Assembly: GCF_900099765.1 (NCBI RefSeq) | Contig: NZ_FNDX01000009.1 | Span: forward strand, 124,001 to 188,000 | Reading direction: 5' to 3' | DNA: 64,000 nt | Origin: Paenibacillus typhae | GTDB lineage: Bacteria; Bacillota; Bacilli; Paenibacillales; Paenibacillaceae | Shown: positions 6,892 through 16,200 of the stretch, piece by piece | Numbering within the stretch: the first letter of the stretch is position 1 | How the letters are laid out: every line of letters begins with the position of its first letter | Program-made: the position numbers and the translations under genes | The notes under the pieces: generated by a model | What the model saw: only the letters and a program-made list of their open reading frames with translations | The model's database searches: none | What the model was told of the DNA's origin: nothing

Positions 6892-9642
6892 CTACTTCTG
6901 CCAATCTAGCCTTTCAGGCGCAGCAGCATTAAGACCTGCCGCAATTTGCAGGGTAATCCATAAGCGCTCAGCCTTTTCCCCGCCAGCTGCTTCCAACCTA
7001 TCCGACAGCCCCTCCGGCCACGGTTCATCCGCAATATAGGCGAGCGCAGCACCATCAGATATTACTCCAAGGTTCCGAAGTTTCTCAACCGCAGGCAGCA
7101 TAAGCAGCTCACCTGTACCTGCTAACTCCGCAAATTCCAGGGGCCAGCGGACATCCAGATAAGCCTCCTCCGGATAATAACCGGGACGGAGCCGTAAAGA
7201 CAGCCTCTTTCCGCCATGGTTCCATTCCATCCAGCTACATTCTGCCGTTTCACCAAAGGACCCGGAGCTTATCAAAACCGCAGTCAGTGTACCTGGAACG
7301 GCCTGCCCTTTAACTCCCGCCCGATCAGCCTGCCCAATAATTCTGCCGGCGGCAACCAGCCCTTTGCCGTTCTTATAAGCAACTTCAATAAGACTCCGCC
7401 CTACTGCCTTCTTCTCCTCCAGACAACGCGCCTCATACAGAACGCTTACCCCGGCATTCTGCAAAAGACGGTCTGCCGCCAGCTGCACCAATACAGGCTC
7501 CAGCTGCTCTCCGTTCCACGCTCCTTCTTGTCGCAGCAGATCAATCAACTCGTATGCGACTCCGCCAGCAGACTCGTCAAGCCCTTTAAAATAGGTCACT
7601 CTAGACCTCGTAACCTCAGTCATCAAAGCACTTCCGTCAGCAATCAGCACCACCTTCCTGCCTTGACGGCCCAACGCTGCCGCACCGATAACCTCTGCGG
7701 TTCCAGCACCAATCACCGCTATATCAAACTCACCAAGCAGTGGGACAGCCCCTTCCTTAACCGGCATACCCGTCTCGCTCCAGGGAAGAAGCCGGGCAAC
7801 CGCATTGCGGACATACCCCCGCGGATCGGCCGCAGCACCAGCCGCACCTCCAATGCCCCACCCTTGCTCCCCGGTCAATTTTGCCAGCAGCGCTGCCGCT
7901 CTGAGTTCAAGGCTCCAGCCGAGCGACTCCGGCCGGTCCCCGTGCATCTGGTAATCCATTCCAAGTTCACTGGATGATAGCCACGCCTCAACTGCACCGG
8001 CAGCCTCAGCACGTTCCCCGGCGCTCAGCATCGGACAAACCGCCGACAAGTAATCCAGCAAATAGGTGCTGTGAACCGCGCCCGGCTGCTCTTTAAATGC
8101 AGCCGCCGCCTGACTCACGCCAGCTGTGCTTTTCAGCATACGCAGCAGAACAAATGAGGCAATCCAGAACGGTACGCATTTGGGATGATTGCTGAGCTTA
8201 TTCATATCCTTAGCGGTAATGCGTTCCAGCAGGTATGGAATGGCTTCTTCTCTTCCCAGCATAGCCAGTGTGATCGCAGCACAGAACCTTGCCTCCGGTG
8301 TGCCTTCATATAGCTTGCTTTCCAGCAAAACGGCGACCTGACGGTCCTGTGCAGCTTCAGCTGAACTGCCCAGCAGCCAGACTGCCTTCCACCGCTCGTC
8401 CGTCCCGAAATAATAGGCAAGCTGTTCGGCATGCGAAGCGGCGTTCTCCCTCCTCAGCTCTACACCTGCCAGCCCACCGCGCTTAAAGCGCAGGTTCCGC
8501 CCATGAGTCCGCTGCAGCTCCTCAGTCTCCAGCACTCCCCGTTCCACGAGCCGCTTCTGCAGCCCGGAGCGGTCCAGCTCACGCGGTGAAAACCCATAAC
8601 GGATACTCATTGCAGCGGCAACACCTGCTGCCTCGCCGACCTTGTGCATATCCTTTTGCATCCGCACACCCATTCCAACATCCCGGTCTACAGACAGGGC
8701 GCGCCCGGCCACCAGCAGATTTCCGATGCCGGCAGGCAAAAGCGCCCCGTATGGAATATCGCACCACAGACCTTTGACGAACAAGCCCATGACTGCAATC
8801 CACAGCTGGCTGAATTCACTTTCATTCCCTGTATCAAAGCCGTGATTATCCAAATGGGAATAGCTGCGGCAGATCACCTCCGGCGAAGGCCGGTCTTCAA
8901 TATAATCCTCCAGGGTTATTGTAGCGTCTCCCTCAATCAGCCCGCCTTCCCGGACCCCAAGCATAGATGAGACCGCAAAATAATGCGCCCCCTGTGCATA
9001 CCCTTCCCGGACCCATTCACGGCCGCGGATAAAAGCCCGCGACACATCCCAGGGATCATAAGGATCTACCCATCCGGCATCCAGATTGTCATACCCGATC
9101 TCCCCGTCCAGCACTCTGCGCGGAATGAAGGAATAATTGTGATACACACCGTCCAGCCCGCGGCCATATCTCAGCCTGCCGCCTGCCATACGGACGAGAT
9201 GGGCATTTCCGGTGCTGTCGATGGTAACCTGTGCATGAATTTCCAATTGCCCGTCCGGAGTCAAAACCCGCACACCGGCTACATTCTCCGCCTCTTTAAT
9301 AACCTCATACACAACTGAATTCAGGTAAACCTCAATTCCCTTTTCCCGGCAGAGGGCGGCAAGCACCACCCGCTTGGCGTCTGGATGAAACCCCTTGGTT
9401 TTGCCTCCGAATATTGCAGCTGCCTCCGCGGTCCGGCGGTCAATCTCCTCCTGCAGCCCTCCGGGAGAACCGTAATAGTACCGGTGGATACCGCCTCGGG
9501 TAGCAACTCCGCCGAGTGCAGTATCATTTTCGATCAGGATGACCTTCGCGCCTTCCTCAGCGGCCGCAATGGCTGCCATACAGCCTGCTGTTCCGCCTCC
9601 AACAACGAGAACCTCCGTCCGGACGGATTTTGACTGGCCCAT
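6892..9642 (-). CDS. FAD-dependent oxidoreductase with HEAT-like middle and second degenerate Rossmann domain
   Basis: A 916-residue protein. Residues 1-420 form an FAD_oxidored domain, with the dinucleotide motif VVGGGTAGCMAAIAA near residue 11 and later GIGNLLVAGRALSVDRDVG. Residues of about 420-635 are helical and HEAT-like. From about residue 638 a second Rossmann-like domain begins with AVIGAGTAEVIGAAAL, in which the last glycine of GxGxxG is replaced by E, so cofactor binding there is doubtful. ATG 9642 follows AGGAGGT; the longer open frame to 9813 only overlaps the permease gene. It lies 20 bases after the permease gene in the same operon. Family members oxidise sugars, sugar acids or similar alcohols. 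The substrate is unknown but probably the compound imported by the adjacent transporter. Confidence 0.85.
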   Translation of the reverse strand: MGQSKSVRTEVLVVGGGTAGCMAAIAAAEEGAKVILIENDTALGGVATRGGIHRYYYGSPGGLQEEIDRRTAEAAAIFGGKTKGFHPDAKRVVLAALCREKGIEVYLNSVVYEVIKEAENVAGVRVLTPDGQLEIHAQVTIDSTGNAHLVRMAGGRLRYGRGLDGVYHNYSFIPRRVLDGEIGYDNLDAGWVDPYDPWDVSRAFIRGREWVREGYAQGAHYFAVSSMLGVREGGLIEGDATITLEDYIEDRPSPEVICRSYSHLDNHGFDTGNESEFSQLWIAVMGLFVKGLWCDIPYGALLPAGIGNLLVAGRALSVDRDVGMGVRMQKDMHKVGEAAGVAAAMSIRYGFSPRELDRSGLQKRLVERGVLETEELQRTHGRNLRFKRGGLAGVELRRENAASHAEQLAYYFGTDERWKAVWLLGSSAEAAQDRQVAVLLESKLYEGTPEARFCAAITLAMLGREEAIPYLLERITAKDMNKLSNHPKCVPFWIASFVLLRMLKSTAGVSQAAAAFKEQPGAVHSTYLLDYLSAVCPMLSAGERAEAAGAVEAWLSSSELGMDYQMHGDRPESLGWSLELRAAALLAKLTGEQGWGIGGAAGAAADPRGYVRNAVARLLPWSETGMPVKEGAVPLLGEFDIAVIGAGTAEVIGAAALGRQGRKVVLIADGSALMTEVTRSRVTYFKGLDESAGGVAYELIDLLRQEGAWNGEQLEPVLVQLAADRLLQNAGVSVLYEARCLEEKKAVGRSLIEVAYKNGKGLVAAGRIIGQADRAGVKGQAVPGTLTAVLISSGSFGETAECSWMEWNHGGKRLSLRLRPGYYPEEAYLDVRWPLEFAELAGTGELLMLPAVEKLRNLGVISDGAALAYIADEPWPEGLSDRLEAAGGEKAERLWITLQIAAGLNAAAPERLDWQK

Positions 9643-9661
9643 GCTTACACCTCCTGCCTGA

Positions 9662-10498
9662 TTAGCCTTTGATGGAACCGGCCAGACCTTCGATGAAATA
9701 ACGCTGCAGGAAGAGGAATACGATGATAATCGGCACCACCGACATAACCGCCCCCGCCGCCAGCCCGGTCCAGTCCACACTGTTCGTACCAAAGAAGTTG
9801 TACATCCCCACACCCAGCGTCCGCAGCGACGGCTTGCTTAAAGTGAACGTCAGCGGAACAAAAAACGCATTCCATGCCCCGATAAAGCTGAAAATCGTTA
9901 CCGTGCCCAGAATCGGCTTGGACAGCGGAAGCATAATGCTGAAGAACATCCGGAAATAACCGGCCCCGTCAATTGTTGCGGACTCCTCCATCTCTTTGGG
10001 CAGCGAGGCAAAATAGCCGATAAACAGCAGGATAGAGACGATTTTTGACGGACCAGACTCAGCCAGGATAACCCCCATCAGCGTATTGTTGAAGCCCAGT
10101 CCGACGATCAGCTCGAACAGCGGAAGAATCGTGAAGCCTTTGGGCAGGAACATCGAGATGACCAGCATGGTCATGATCAGCTTTTTACCGGGCATGCTGC
10201 CTCTTCCCAGCGCATAACCCGCCATTGAGGTAATGATAAGCACGAGCAGGACAACCGAAGCGGTTACGATAACCGAATTGAAGAAGTATTGGTAAAAGTT
10301 AGCCAGATCCCACGCCCGTACAAAATTGTCAAGCGTCGGATCCTTGGGGATGACGTTAATGCCGCCCAGGAACATTTCACTTTGCGATTTGAAGGATGAA
10401 GAGATGATCCAAATAAACGGATAACTCCAGATTAGGGTGAAGGCAAGCAGCAGGACCTGGGCCGGCAGCTGTCTCAGAAATCGGTTTAGGCGGTACAT
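9662..10498 (-). CDS. Carbohydrate ABC transporter permease, MalG/YtcP type
   Basis: A 278-residue inner-membrane protein with about six transmembrane segments. The first is at about residues 12-32. The EAA-type loop contacting the ATPase reads ESATIDGAGYFRMFFSIMLPLSKP at about residues 177-200. It belongs to the CUT1 family of oligosaccharide importers. It starts three bases after the stop of the partner permease gene, with GGAG eight bases before ATG 10498, so the two are translationally coupled. No ATP-binding subunit is encoded nearby; in related bacteria a shared MsmX-type ATPase serves several such importers. Confidence 0.92.
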   Translation of the reverse strand: MYRLNRFLRQLPAQVLLLAFTLIWSYPFIWIISSSFKSQSEMFLGGINVIPKDPTLDNFVRAWDLANFYQYFFNSVIVTASVVLLVLIITSMAGYALGRGSMPGKKLIMTMLVISMFLPKGFTILPLFELIVGLGFNNTLMGVILAESGPSKIVSILLFIGYFASLPKEMEESATIDGAGYFRMFFSIMLPLSKPILGTVTIFSFIGAWNAFFVPLTFTLSKPSLRTLGVGMYNFFGTNSVDWTGLAAGAVMSVVPIIIVFLFLQRYFIEGLAGSIKG

Positions 10499-10501
10499 GG
10501 C

Positions 10502-11485
10502 TTAGGCTCCTTTCGTGCCGGATCTGCGAGCAACTTTTCCGGTCAGCGCCTGAATGATAACAACAACAAGCACGGCCAGACTGAACAGGATGCCTGCTGC
10601 AGAAGCGAAGCCGTACCGGGAAGACCCGCTTTCGGGCTCGAACGCATAACGGAAAATATATGTCTGCACCACATCGGTCGCTTTTACCGGCCCGCCTTCA
10701 GTCATCGTACGGACCAGGTCAAACGGATCAAGGTTGTTGATAAAAGTGAGCAGTGTTATTACAAGGCCTATCGGCGCCAGCATCGGAACGGTAATCCGGA
10801 AAAAGCTCTGCACCTTGCTTGCCCCGTCGATTTTGGCTGCCTCATATAGCTCACCAGGAATCGTCTGCAGCCCGGCGAGCCAGTAGATCATGGGAGTGCC
10901 GAAGCTTTTCCAGACAGAAACAGCAAGCAATGTCGGCAGCGCTAGTGAGGTGGATCCGAGGAAATTGATCGGCTCATTGATCAGCCCTATACCCAGCAGC
11001 ATTTCATTAATTGCGCCGCCCAGCGGGTTCAGCAGAATCGAGAAGATGACACCAATAACCGCTGTTGTTGAGATAACCGGCACAAACAGCAGCAGCCTGT
11101 ATACATTTCTCCCCGCAAGAAACTGGTTGTTAAGAATGACTGCAACGATCAGCGCCAGCGGCATCTGGATCAGCACATGCGTCAGGGCGAACAGGAACGT
11201 GTTCATAAAAGCATTCCAGAAGCCCGGATCGGATGCGACCTCCCTGAAATTGCCGAGTCCGGCAAAGTCCGTAGGCCAGCCGATGCCGTCCCAGTTAAAG
11301 AACGAATAATACCAGCTTGCAATCATCGGCCACAAGGTAAAAGCAGCAAAGAACACCAGCATCGGCAGCACGAACAGGTAATGGTAGCGGTGCTTCTTGA
11401 TCTGTTTGAACAGCTCCGCTCTTTTGGAGAGCGGAGCCTTGCCGGCGTAGGCAGGAATACTCTGCTGCGGTGTGCCGTAACCCAT
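10502..11485 (-). CDS. Carbohydrate ABC transporter permease, MalF/LplB type
   Basis: A 327-residue membrane protein. An N-terminal cytoplasmic stretch is followed by transmembrane segments, the first at about residues 38-58. The coupling loop EAAKIDGASKVQSFFRITVP is present at about residues 219-238. It is the second permease of the CUT1 importer and pairs with the 9662-10498 product. AGGAG lies ten bases before ATG 11485. Its gene lies 55 bases after the binding-protein gene in the operon. Confidence 0.92.
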   Translation of the reverse strand: MGYGTPQQSIPAYAGKAPLSKRAELFKQIKKHRYHYLFVLPMLVFFAAFTLWPMIASWYYSFFNWDGIGWPTDFAGLGNFREVASDPGFWNAFMNTFLFALTHVLIQMPLALIVAVILNNQFLAGRNVYRLLLFVPVISTTAVIGVIFSILLNPLGGAINEMLLGIGLINEPINFLGSTSLALPTLLAVSVWKSFGTPMIYWLAGLQTIPGELYEAAKIDGASKVQSFFRITVPMLAPIGLVITLLTFINNLDPFDLVRTMTEGGPVKATDVVQTYIFRYAFEPESGSSRYGFASAAGILFSLAVLVVVIIQALTGKVARRSGTKGA

Positions 11486-11540
11486 CGTGAATTCACTCCT
11501 GTCTGTTTCTGTATGGTTTCTAGGGCTTAAGGGTCAACGA

Positions 11541-13067
11541 TTACTCAATGATGTAATTCTCCATCGGGTTCCAATCCGGATATTTCAGGTCATCTCTGCT
11601 AAATTCAATGCCGCCGTCGTTCGCAATCTTGATCTGCTCATCGATAACCTTGTTGGCTTTCGCATCATAATCTTCGGCCAGCGGCACCGGATCCTCGTTG
11701 CTAACCACTGCCTTAAGGAATACCTCCTGAATCTTCGGCTTCGGCATGGCATCGCTGATGCTCTTCGAGAACTGGTCATAGTTCTGATTATTCGTATTTA
11801 CAGCCGGGGCCATCCGGATTGTCTCATCCATTACCTTCACAATCTGCTCCATGTCTGCGGACATCGCAATGCCTTCCATCGCCGCAGGCATCAGCACCAG
11901 CTCTTTGGCATACTCGTAATTCGCCCGTTCAAACTCCACTGATCCGAGGAAGTCCAGTACCTTCCATGCGGCTTCCTTCGACTTCGACTGTGAGCTCATC
12001 GCATACCGCGGCTCGGCAATCGTCGGCGTATCGCGGTATCCGTTCCGTCCGGCATCGGGTACAGGTGCAGCCGCAATACCCATATCCATACCCTCATTCA
12101 GCTTGCGGATTTCCTCCGCCTGCCATGCCGCCCCGATGAACATCGCTACGCGTCCGGCTGCGAACTGCTGGTGCATCTGCGCGGTATCCCAGTTCTCCCA
12201 GCCCGGTGCCACGATCTTCTGCGCGTTCAGCTGACGCAGGATTTCCACGACGGGTGTTGCTGACTTCGACGAGAACTGACCGGTTTTCAGGTTGATGATC
12301 GTGTTCCCCTCGTACCCGATTACACCGCCTTCAAGTCCTGAGCCGAGGCCTGAAACACTAAGTCCGAACACCGCCGGCGCTTTACCCATCATGGCGAAGC
12401 CATATACCTGGCCTTTGCCTTCTTTTGTGATCTTGGTCGCTGCTTCGACGAATTCGCTATGCGTCTTAGGCGGCTCGCTGTAACCGTACTGCTCCAGTAT
12501 GGTCTTGTTGTAATACAGCGGTCTTACCTTGTCGAAGCGCGGGTCGCGGACCGGAATTCCGATAACCTCCCCGTTCACCCGGGTCTGACTGGTTCTGCTG
12601 AAGGCCCCTTCCGGGAAGCGGGCCACAAAAGCATCATCGATATAGCTGTCCAGCGGCTCCACCCATTTATTGTCGTATACCGTTCTCGCCTGCGGCTGGC
12701 CGCCTTCAATGAAGAAGATATCGGGGCCTTCGTTAGCGGCAAAGGAAAGCTGCAGCGCATTGTTATACTGCTCCGTCGGATTAGCAATGACCGTCACCTT
12801 GACCTCTGGATTCGCTTTCATAAAAATGTCCATTTGTTCCTTATAAAAGGCTTCATCTCCCGGTCTGGCCGAAACGATCGAGAAATTCACCTTCTGCACT
12901 TCAGCGGCTGTAGCCGCAGGTGCCGTTGTAGCCGCCGAACCTGACGGCGGTGTTGTTGCATCGCCGCTTCCGGCATTGTTATTGCCGCCGCAGCCGGCCA
13001 GTATCCCGGTTAGGACAAAAACCGCAGTCAGAGATCTCATCAGTGAACGTTTTCTTGACACTTGCAT
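11541..13067 (-). CDS. Extracellular sugar-binding lipoprotein of the CUT1 importer
   Basis: A 508-residue solute-binding protein of the SBP_bac_1 type. It has a signal peptide with the lipobox LTGILAGC, where Cys26 is lipidated. A low-complexity N/G/S/A/T linker follows, and then a mature domain beginning VNFSIVSARPGDEAFYKEQ. The motif GPDIFFIEGGQPQA and the region ASQQFAAGRVAMFIGAAW-like segment near the middle are typical of sugar-binding proteins. It captures the substrate outside the membrane and delivers it to the two permeases encoded downstream. GGGGAG sits four to five bases before ATG 13067. The promoter region has a shared 45-bp element and a cre-like site. The carbohydrate is not identifiable from sequence. 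Confidence 0.9.
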   Translation of the reverse strand: MQVSRKRSLMRSLTAVFVLTGILAGCGGNNNAGSGDATTPPSGSAATTAPAATAAEVQKVNFSIVSARPGDEAFYKEQMDIFMKANPEVKVTVIANPTEQYNNALQLSFAANEGPDIFFIEGGQPQARTVYDNKWVEPLDSYIDDAFVARFPEGAFSRTSQTRVNGEVIGIPVRDPRFDKVRPLYYNKTILEQYGYSEPPKTHSEFVEAATKITKEGKGQVYGFAMMGKAPAVFGLSVSGLGSGLEGGVIGYEGNTIINLKTGQFSSKSATPVVEILRQLNAQKIVAPGWENWDTAQMHQQFAAGRVAMFIGAAWQAEEIRKLNEGMDMGIAAAPVPDAGRNGYRDTPTIAEPRYAMSSQSKSKEAAWKVLDFLGSVEFERANYEYAKELVLMPAAMEGIAMSADMEQIVKVMDETIRMAPAVNTNNQNYDQFSKSISDAMPKPKIQEVFLKAVVSNEDPVPLAEDYDAKANKVIDEQIKIANDGGIEFSRDDLKYPDWNPMENYIIE

Positions 13068-13127
13068 GCACTCCCCTTTGTTTAGGATCGATCATCGCTG
13101 GAACCTGTTCCTCTAGCTTACAGTGTT

Positions 13128-13146
13128 ATTGTAGCAAGCGCTCACA
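13128..13146 (-). promoter_or_regulatory. -10 box with overlapping cre-like operator of the ABC operon
   Basis: On the minus strand TACAAT occupies 13133-13128, and TGTGAGCGCTTGCTACA covers 13146-13130. The latter matches the catabolite-responsive element consensus with about one mismatch and has the AGCGCT centre. It overlaps the -10 box, a position expected for CcpA repression. No good -35 is present, which fits a promoter needing an activator at the adjacent 45-bp element. Confidence 0.5.
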
Positions 13147-13152
13147 AATTAA

Positions 13153-13197
13153 CGTATCCCATGCATCTACGATCCGGGTGGAAATATCTATCCGCTT
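13153..13197 (-). promoter_or_regulatory. 45-bp element, copy 2
   Basis: Second copy of the element at 1427-1471, 37 of 45 bases identical and without gaps. It lies directly upstream of the putative -10/cre region of the ABC operon, where an AraC-type activator would bind. See the finding on the shared element. Confidence 0.6.
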
Positions 13198-13210
13198 GTG
13201 CCGCCACAAC

Positions 13211-13244
13211 AAAAAGCAGCTCCTCCCAAGGGGAGAAGCTGCTT
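13211..13244 (-). terminator. Terminator of the mannosidase operon
   Basis: Read on the minus strand, AAGCAGCTTCTCCCC pairs with the following GGGAGGAGCTGCTT and is followed by TTTTTG. It lies 14 bases after the alpha-mannosidase stop at 13258 and isolates this operon from the ABC operon promoter. Confidence 0.75.
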
Positions 13245-13257
13245 ACTAGATAAGCTA

Positions 13258-16200
13258 TCAGTGAATTACTGCTTTCAGTGTAACCACTTCATAGGGTGAA
13301 AGCGTGCGGGTTACCGTTCCGTTATTTACCGGCAGCTGCGGGTTCTCCACCGGCTGTTCCATCAGATTTGTCTCGGTGACCCTGACCGGACTGCCCCCCG
13401 CACCGTCAGCCGGAGCTTCCCCGCTTGCCTGCTTCTGTCCCTCTGGTCCGCCGGAGAAGGCCAGCCCCATTCGCTCCCTGCCGCCGCCGGATTCATACAG
13501 CCGGATTACCGCTCCGCCTGAGTCCTCGGCTATTTTGATTGCATCGACAATACCGTACCGGCTCTGCACCTCCAGTAATGAAACAGTAGAAGGGCGTACG
13601 CCCTCATGTGCTGTTGTGGCGAACAATGTCAGCGGCTGATTGAGCTCGAAGCCTTGCCGGACCACACCCCCTTCTCTCCAGCCGCCCTCATGCGGATACA
13701 GGGAATACGTGAACTCATGCACCCCGATATCAGCGGTGATGTCCGGCCAGCGCGGGGAGCGCAGCAACGACAGACGCATGACACTGCCCTTGATATCATA
13801 GCCGTATTTGCAGTCGTTCAGCAGGCTTACTCCGTAGCCGCCTTCCGACAAATCCGCCCAGCGGTGTCCGCAGACCTCAAATTGGGCCTGCTCCCAGCTC
13901 GTGTTGGTATGGGTCGGCCGTTCAATGCTGCCGAACGGGATTTCATAGACCGCCTTGGCGGAGTGGATATCTACCGGAAAAGCTGCTTTTAACAGCTTGT
14001 GCTCCTCATGCCAGTCCACCCGGGTTTCAAAATCAACGCGGCGGGATTGATGGTGCAGTATAAGACGCTGTTCGATCAGCGAATCGTTCAGCTGCCAGGA
14101 AAATTTCAGGATGTCCCTGGTCTTTCCTTGTAGCAGGACCTCACTGGAGAGCAGAACGGCTTCCGCCGCCGGTTGCTCCGCAAAATGAGGATCAATATCC
14201 CAGGCATCCCAGACCGTCGGGCGGTCATGGAACAGCTGCAGATGATTAGCTACAGCGCCAGGCGTAATCAGCTCCCGGCCGGCCGCTTTATCCAGCCAAG
14301 AGACAATCCGCCCGGAGTTGTCAAATTGTAAGCTGTAATTCCCTGTTTCCCAGCTTTGCAGATTTGCAGCAGATCTGGCAATCTTCAGTCCGGCGGCAGC
14401 TTCTACAGTCCCGCACGTAAGTGTCTCCGCCTCTTCATCCGTCTTATCCCGCAGCCAAACCGTAGTATAGCCCAGCGAAGGCACCTCCCCCGGACAAAAA
14501 ATCATCTGGTAACTGTCCTTTGATTGCAGCAGATCGAATGGCAGCGGGTTTCCGCCGGCGTCATACGGGTCTTTGTTCAGCAGCTCGGCTCCTCCGGTCA
14601 GTATGGCAGCATCGCTGCGGTTCCAGGAAAGGCTGTTAAACAGAATCAGCGGAGTTCCTGTTCCCCGGGTATCTGCAGCTGCAGCCAGTGCCTCAAGCCC
14701 ACTGCTAAGCGCTTCTTTCCCGCAGCTGAATATTTTCTCATAATGCTCAGCCGATTTAACATACACCTCGGGGATCGAAGTGCCGGGAATAATATCATGG
14801 AACTGGTTCAGCAGCATGAGCTCCCAGCCTTCCTGGAGTCCGCCCTGCTGCAGCTCCGCACATTCCTCAAGTGTCGCCGCACCGGACAGATAGGACAAGG
14901 AGTTCCAGATTTCGGCTTCACGGTACAGTGCCTCAGCCTTGCGGTTCCAGCGCTTGTTGCTACCGTGTGTCGTGTAGGTTCCCCTGTGCAGCTCCAGGTA
15001 CATGTCGCCCGACCAGACCGGAAGCTTCGGAGCAGCATCGCGGACGCCGTCAAAGAAATCATGGGCCGTGCTGAACCGGCTCACCGGAAGACCGGGCAAT
15101 GCCGCAGAACGGCCAATGACCTCCAGCATCTCCCGGGTCACGCCGCCCCCGCCGTCCCCGTATCCGTAGAGCAGCATCTGCTCCGGATGGGCTTTTTTCT
15201 GTTTATAGCTGTCCCAGTGCTCACCCACATCTCCCGGGAGTGTGTTCTCGTTAAGGCCATGATTCAGGAAGGACAGAATTTGGGTTCCGTCAATGCCCTC
15301 CCAGTAGAACAAATCGTACGGAAAAGCGTTCGTGTCGTTCCAGTTCATTTTGGTGGTCATGAAATAGTCCACCCCGGATTTCTTCAGCAGCTGGGGAAGG
15401 GAAGCGCAATAACCGAACGTGTCAGGCAGCCACTCCACCCGGGAGGTTTTGCCGAATTCCCGCTCATAGAAGGCCCGGCCGTACAGCAGCTGCCGGACCA
15501 GCGATTCCCCGGAAGGGATGTTCAAATCCGGCTCCACCCACATTCCGCCGACAAGCTCCCAGCGTCCGTCTGCTACACGCTTTTTGATACGCTCATACAA
15601 GTCAGGAAAATGCATTTTTACATAAGCGTACAGCTGCGGCTGGCTTTGCGAATACAGGTAATCATCATAATGCTCCATAAGCGTGATAACGGTTGAGAAG
15701 GTACGGCTGGTTTTACGGACGGTCTCCTTCAGCGGCCACAGCCAGGCGAGATCGATATGAGACTGGCCGACCATATGCATCGTTCCGGCGTCCCCCGGAT
15801 TCCGGCTGCCCGCGGCGGCCTGAAGTTTGTTCAGCAGCTGCTCCTCTGCCTGCCGGAAGATTTTCTCGTCCGCCTCCGCAGAGTCCCCGATAAACAGAAT
15901 GGCATCCTCAAGCGCTTGCTCAAGCTGAAGACGTTCAACCGTTCGCTCCGCCAGCCGGTTCAGGGTATCCAGACATACGGTCACTGTGAAATACAGGCTT
16001 TCTGCAGCCGGGTTTACAGTCACCAGGCGGGCTTCCTGAAAATGCACCGGCGGGGCATCATTATCCTTCTGGCCGTTTAAAGGATCGTCAGGAATCAGAG
16101 GCACATGGTACAGCTCTACGCACAGCTTCAGCTCACCGCTTGCCGTAAGCTCCTTGGACAGAGGGACAAAGCTTCTGTTCTTGTCGAGTCCGTGATAAGG

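Noticed and set aside
9643..9813. 57-codon N-terminal extension of the FAD oxidoreductase
   Set aside because: It lies inside the permease gene, and AGGAGGT points to the ATG at 9642, directly before the FAD motif.
14524..15696. 390-codon frame antisense to the second alpha-mannosidase gene
   Set aside because: Shadow of a well-supported GH38 gene with no recognisable protein features.
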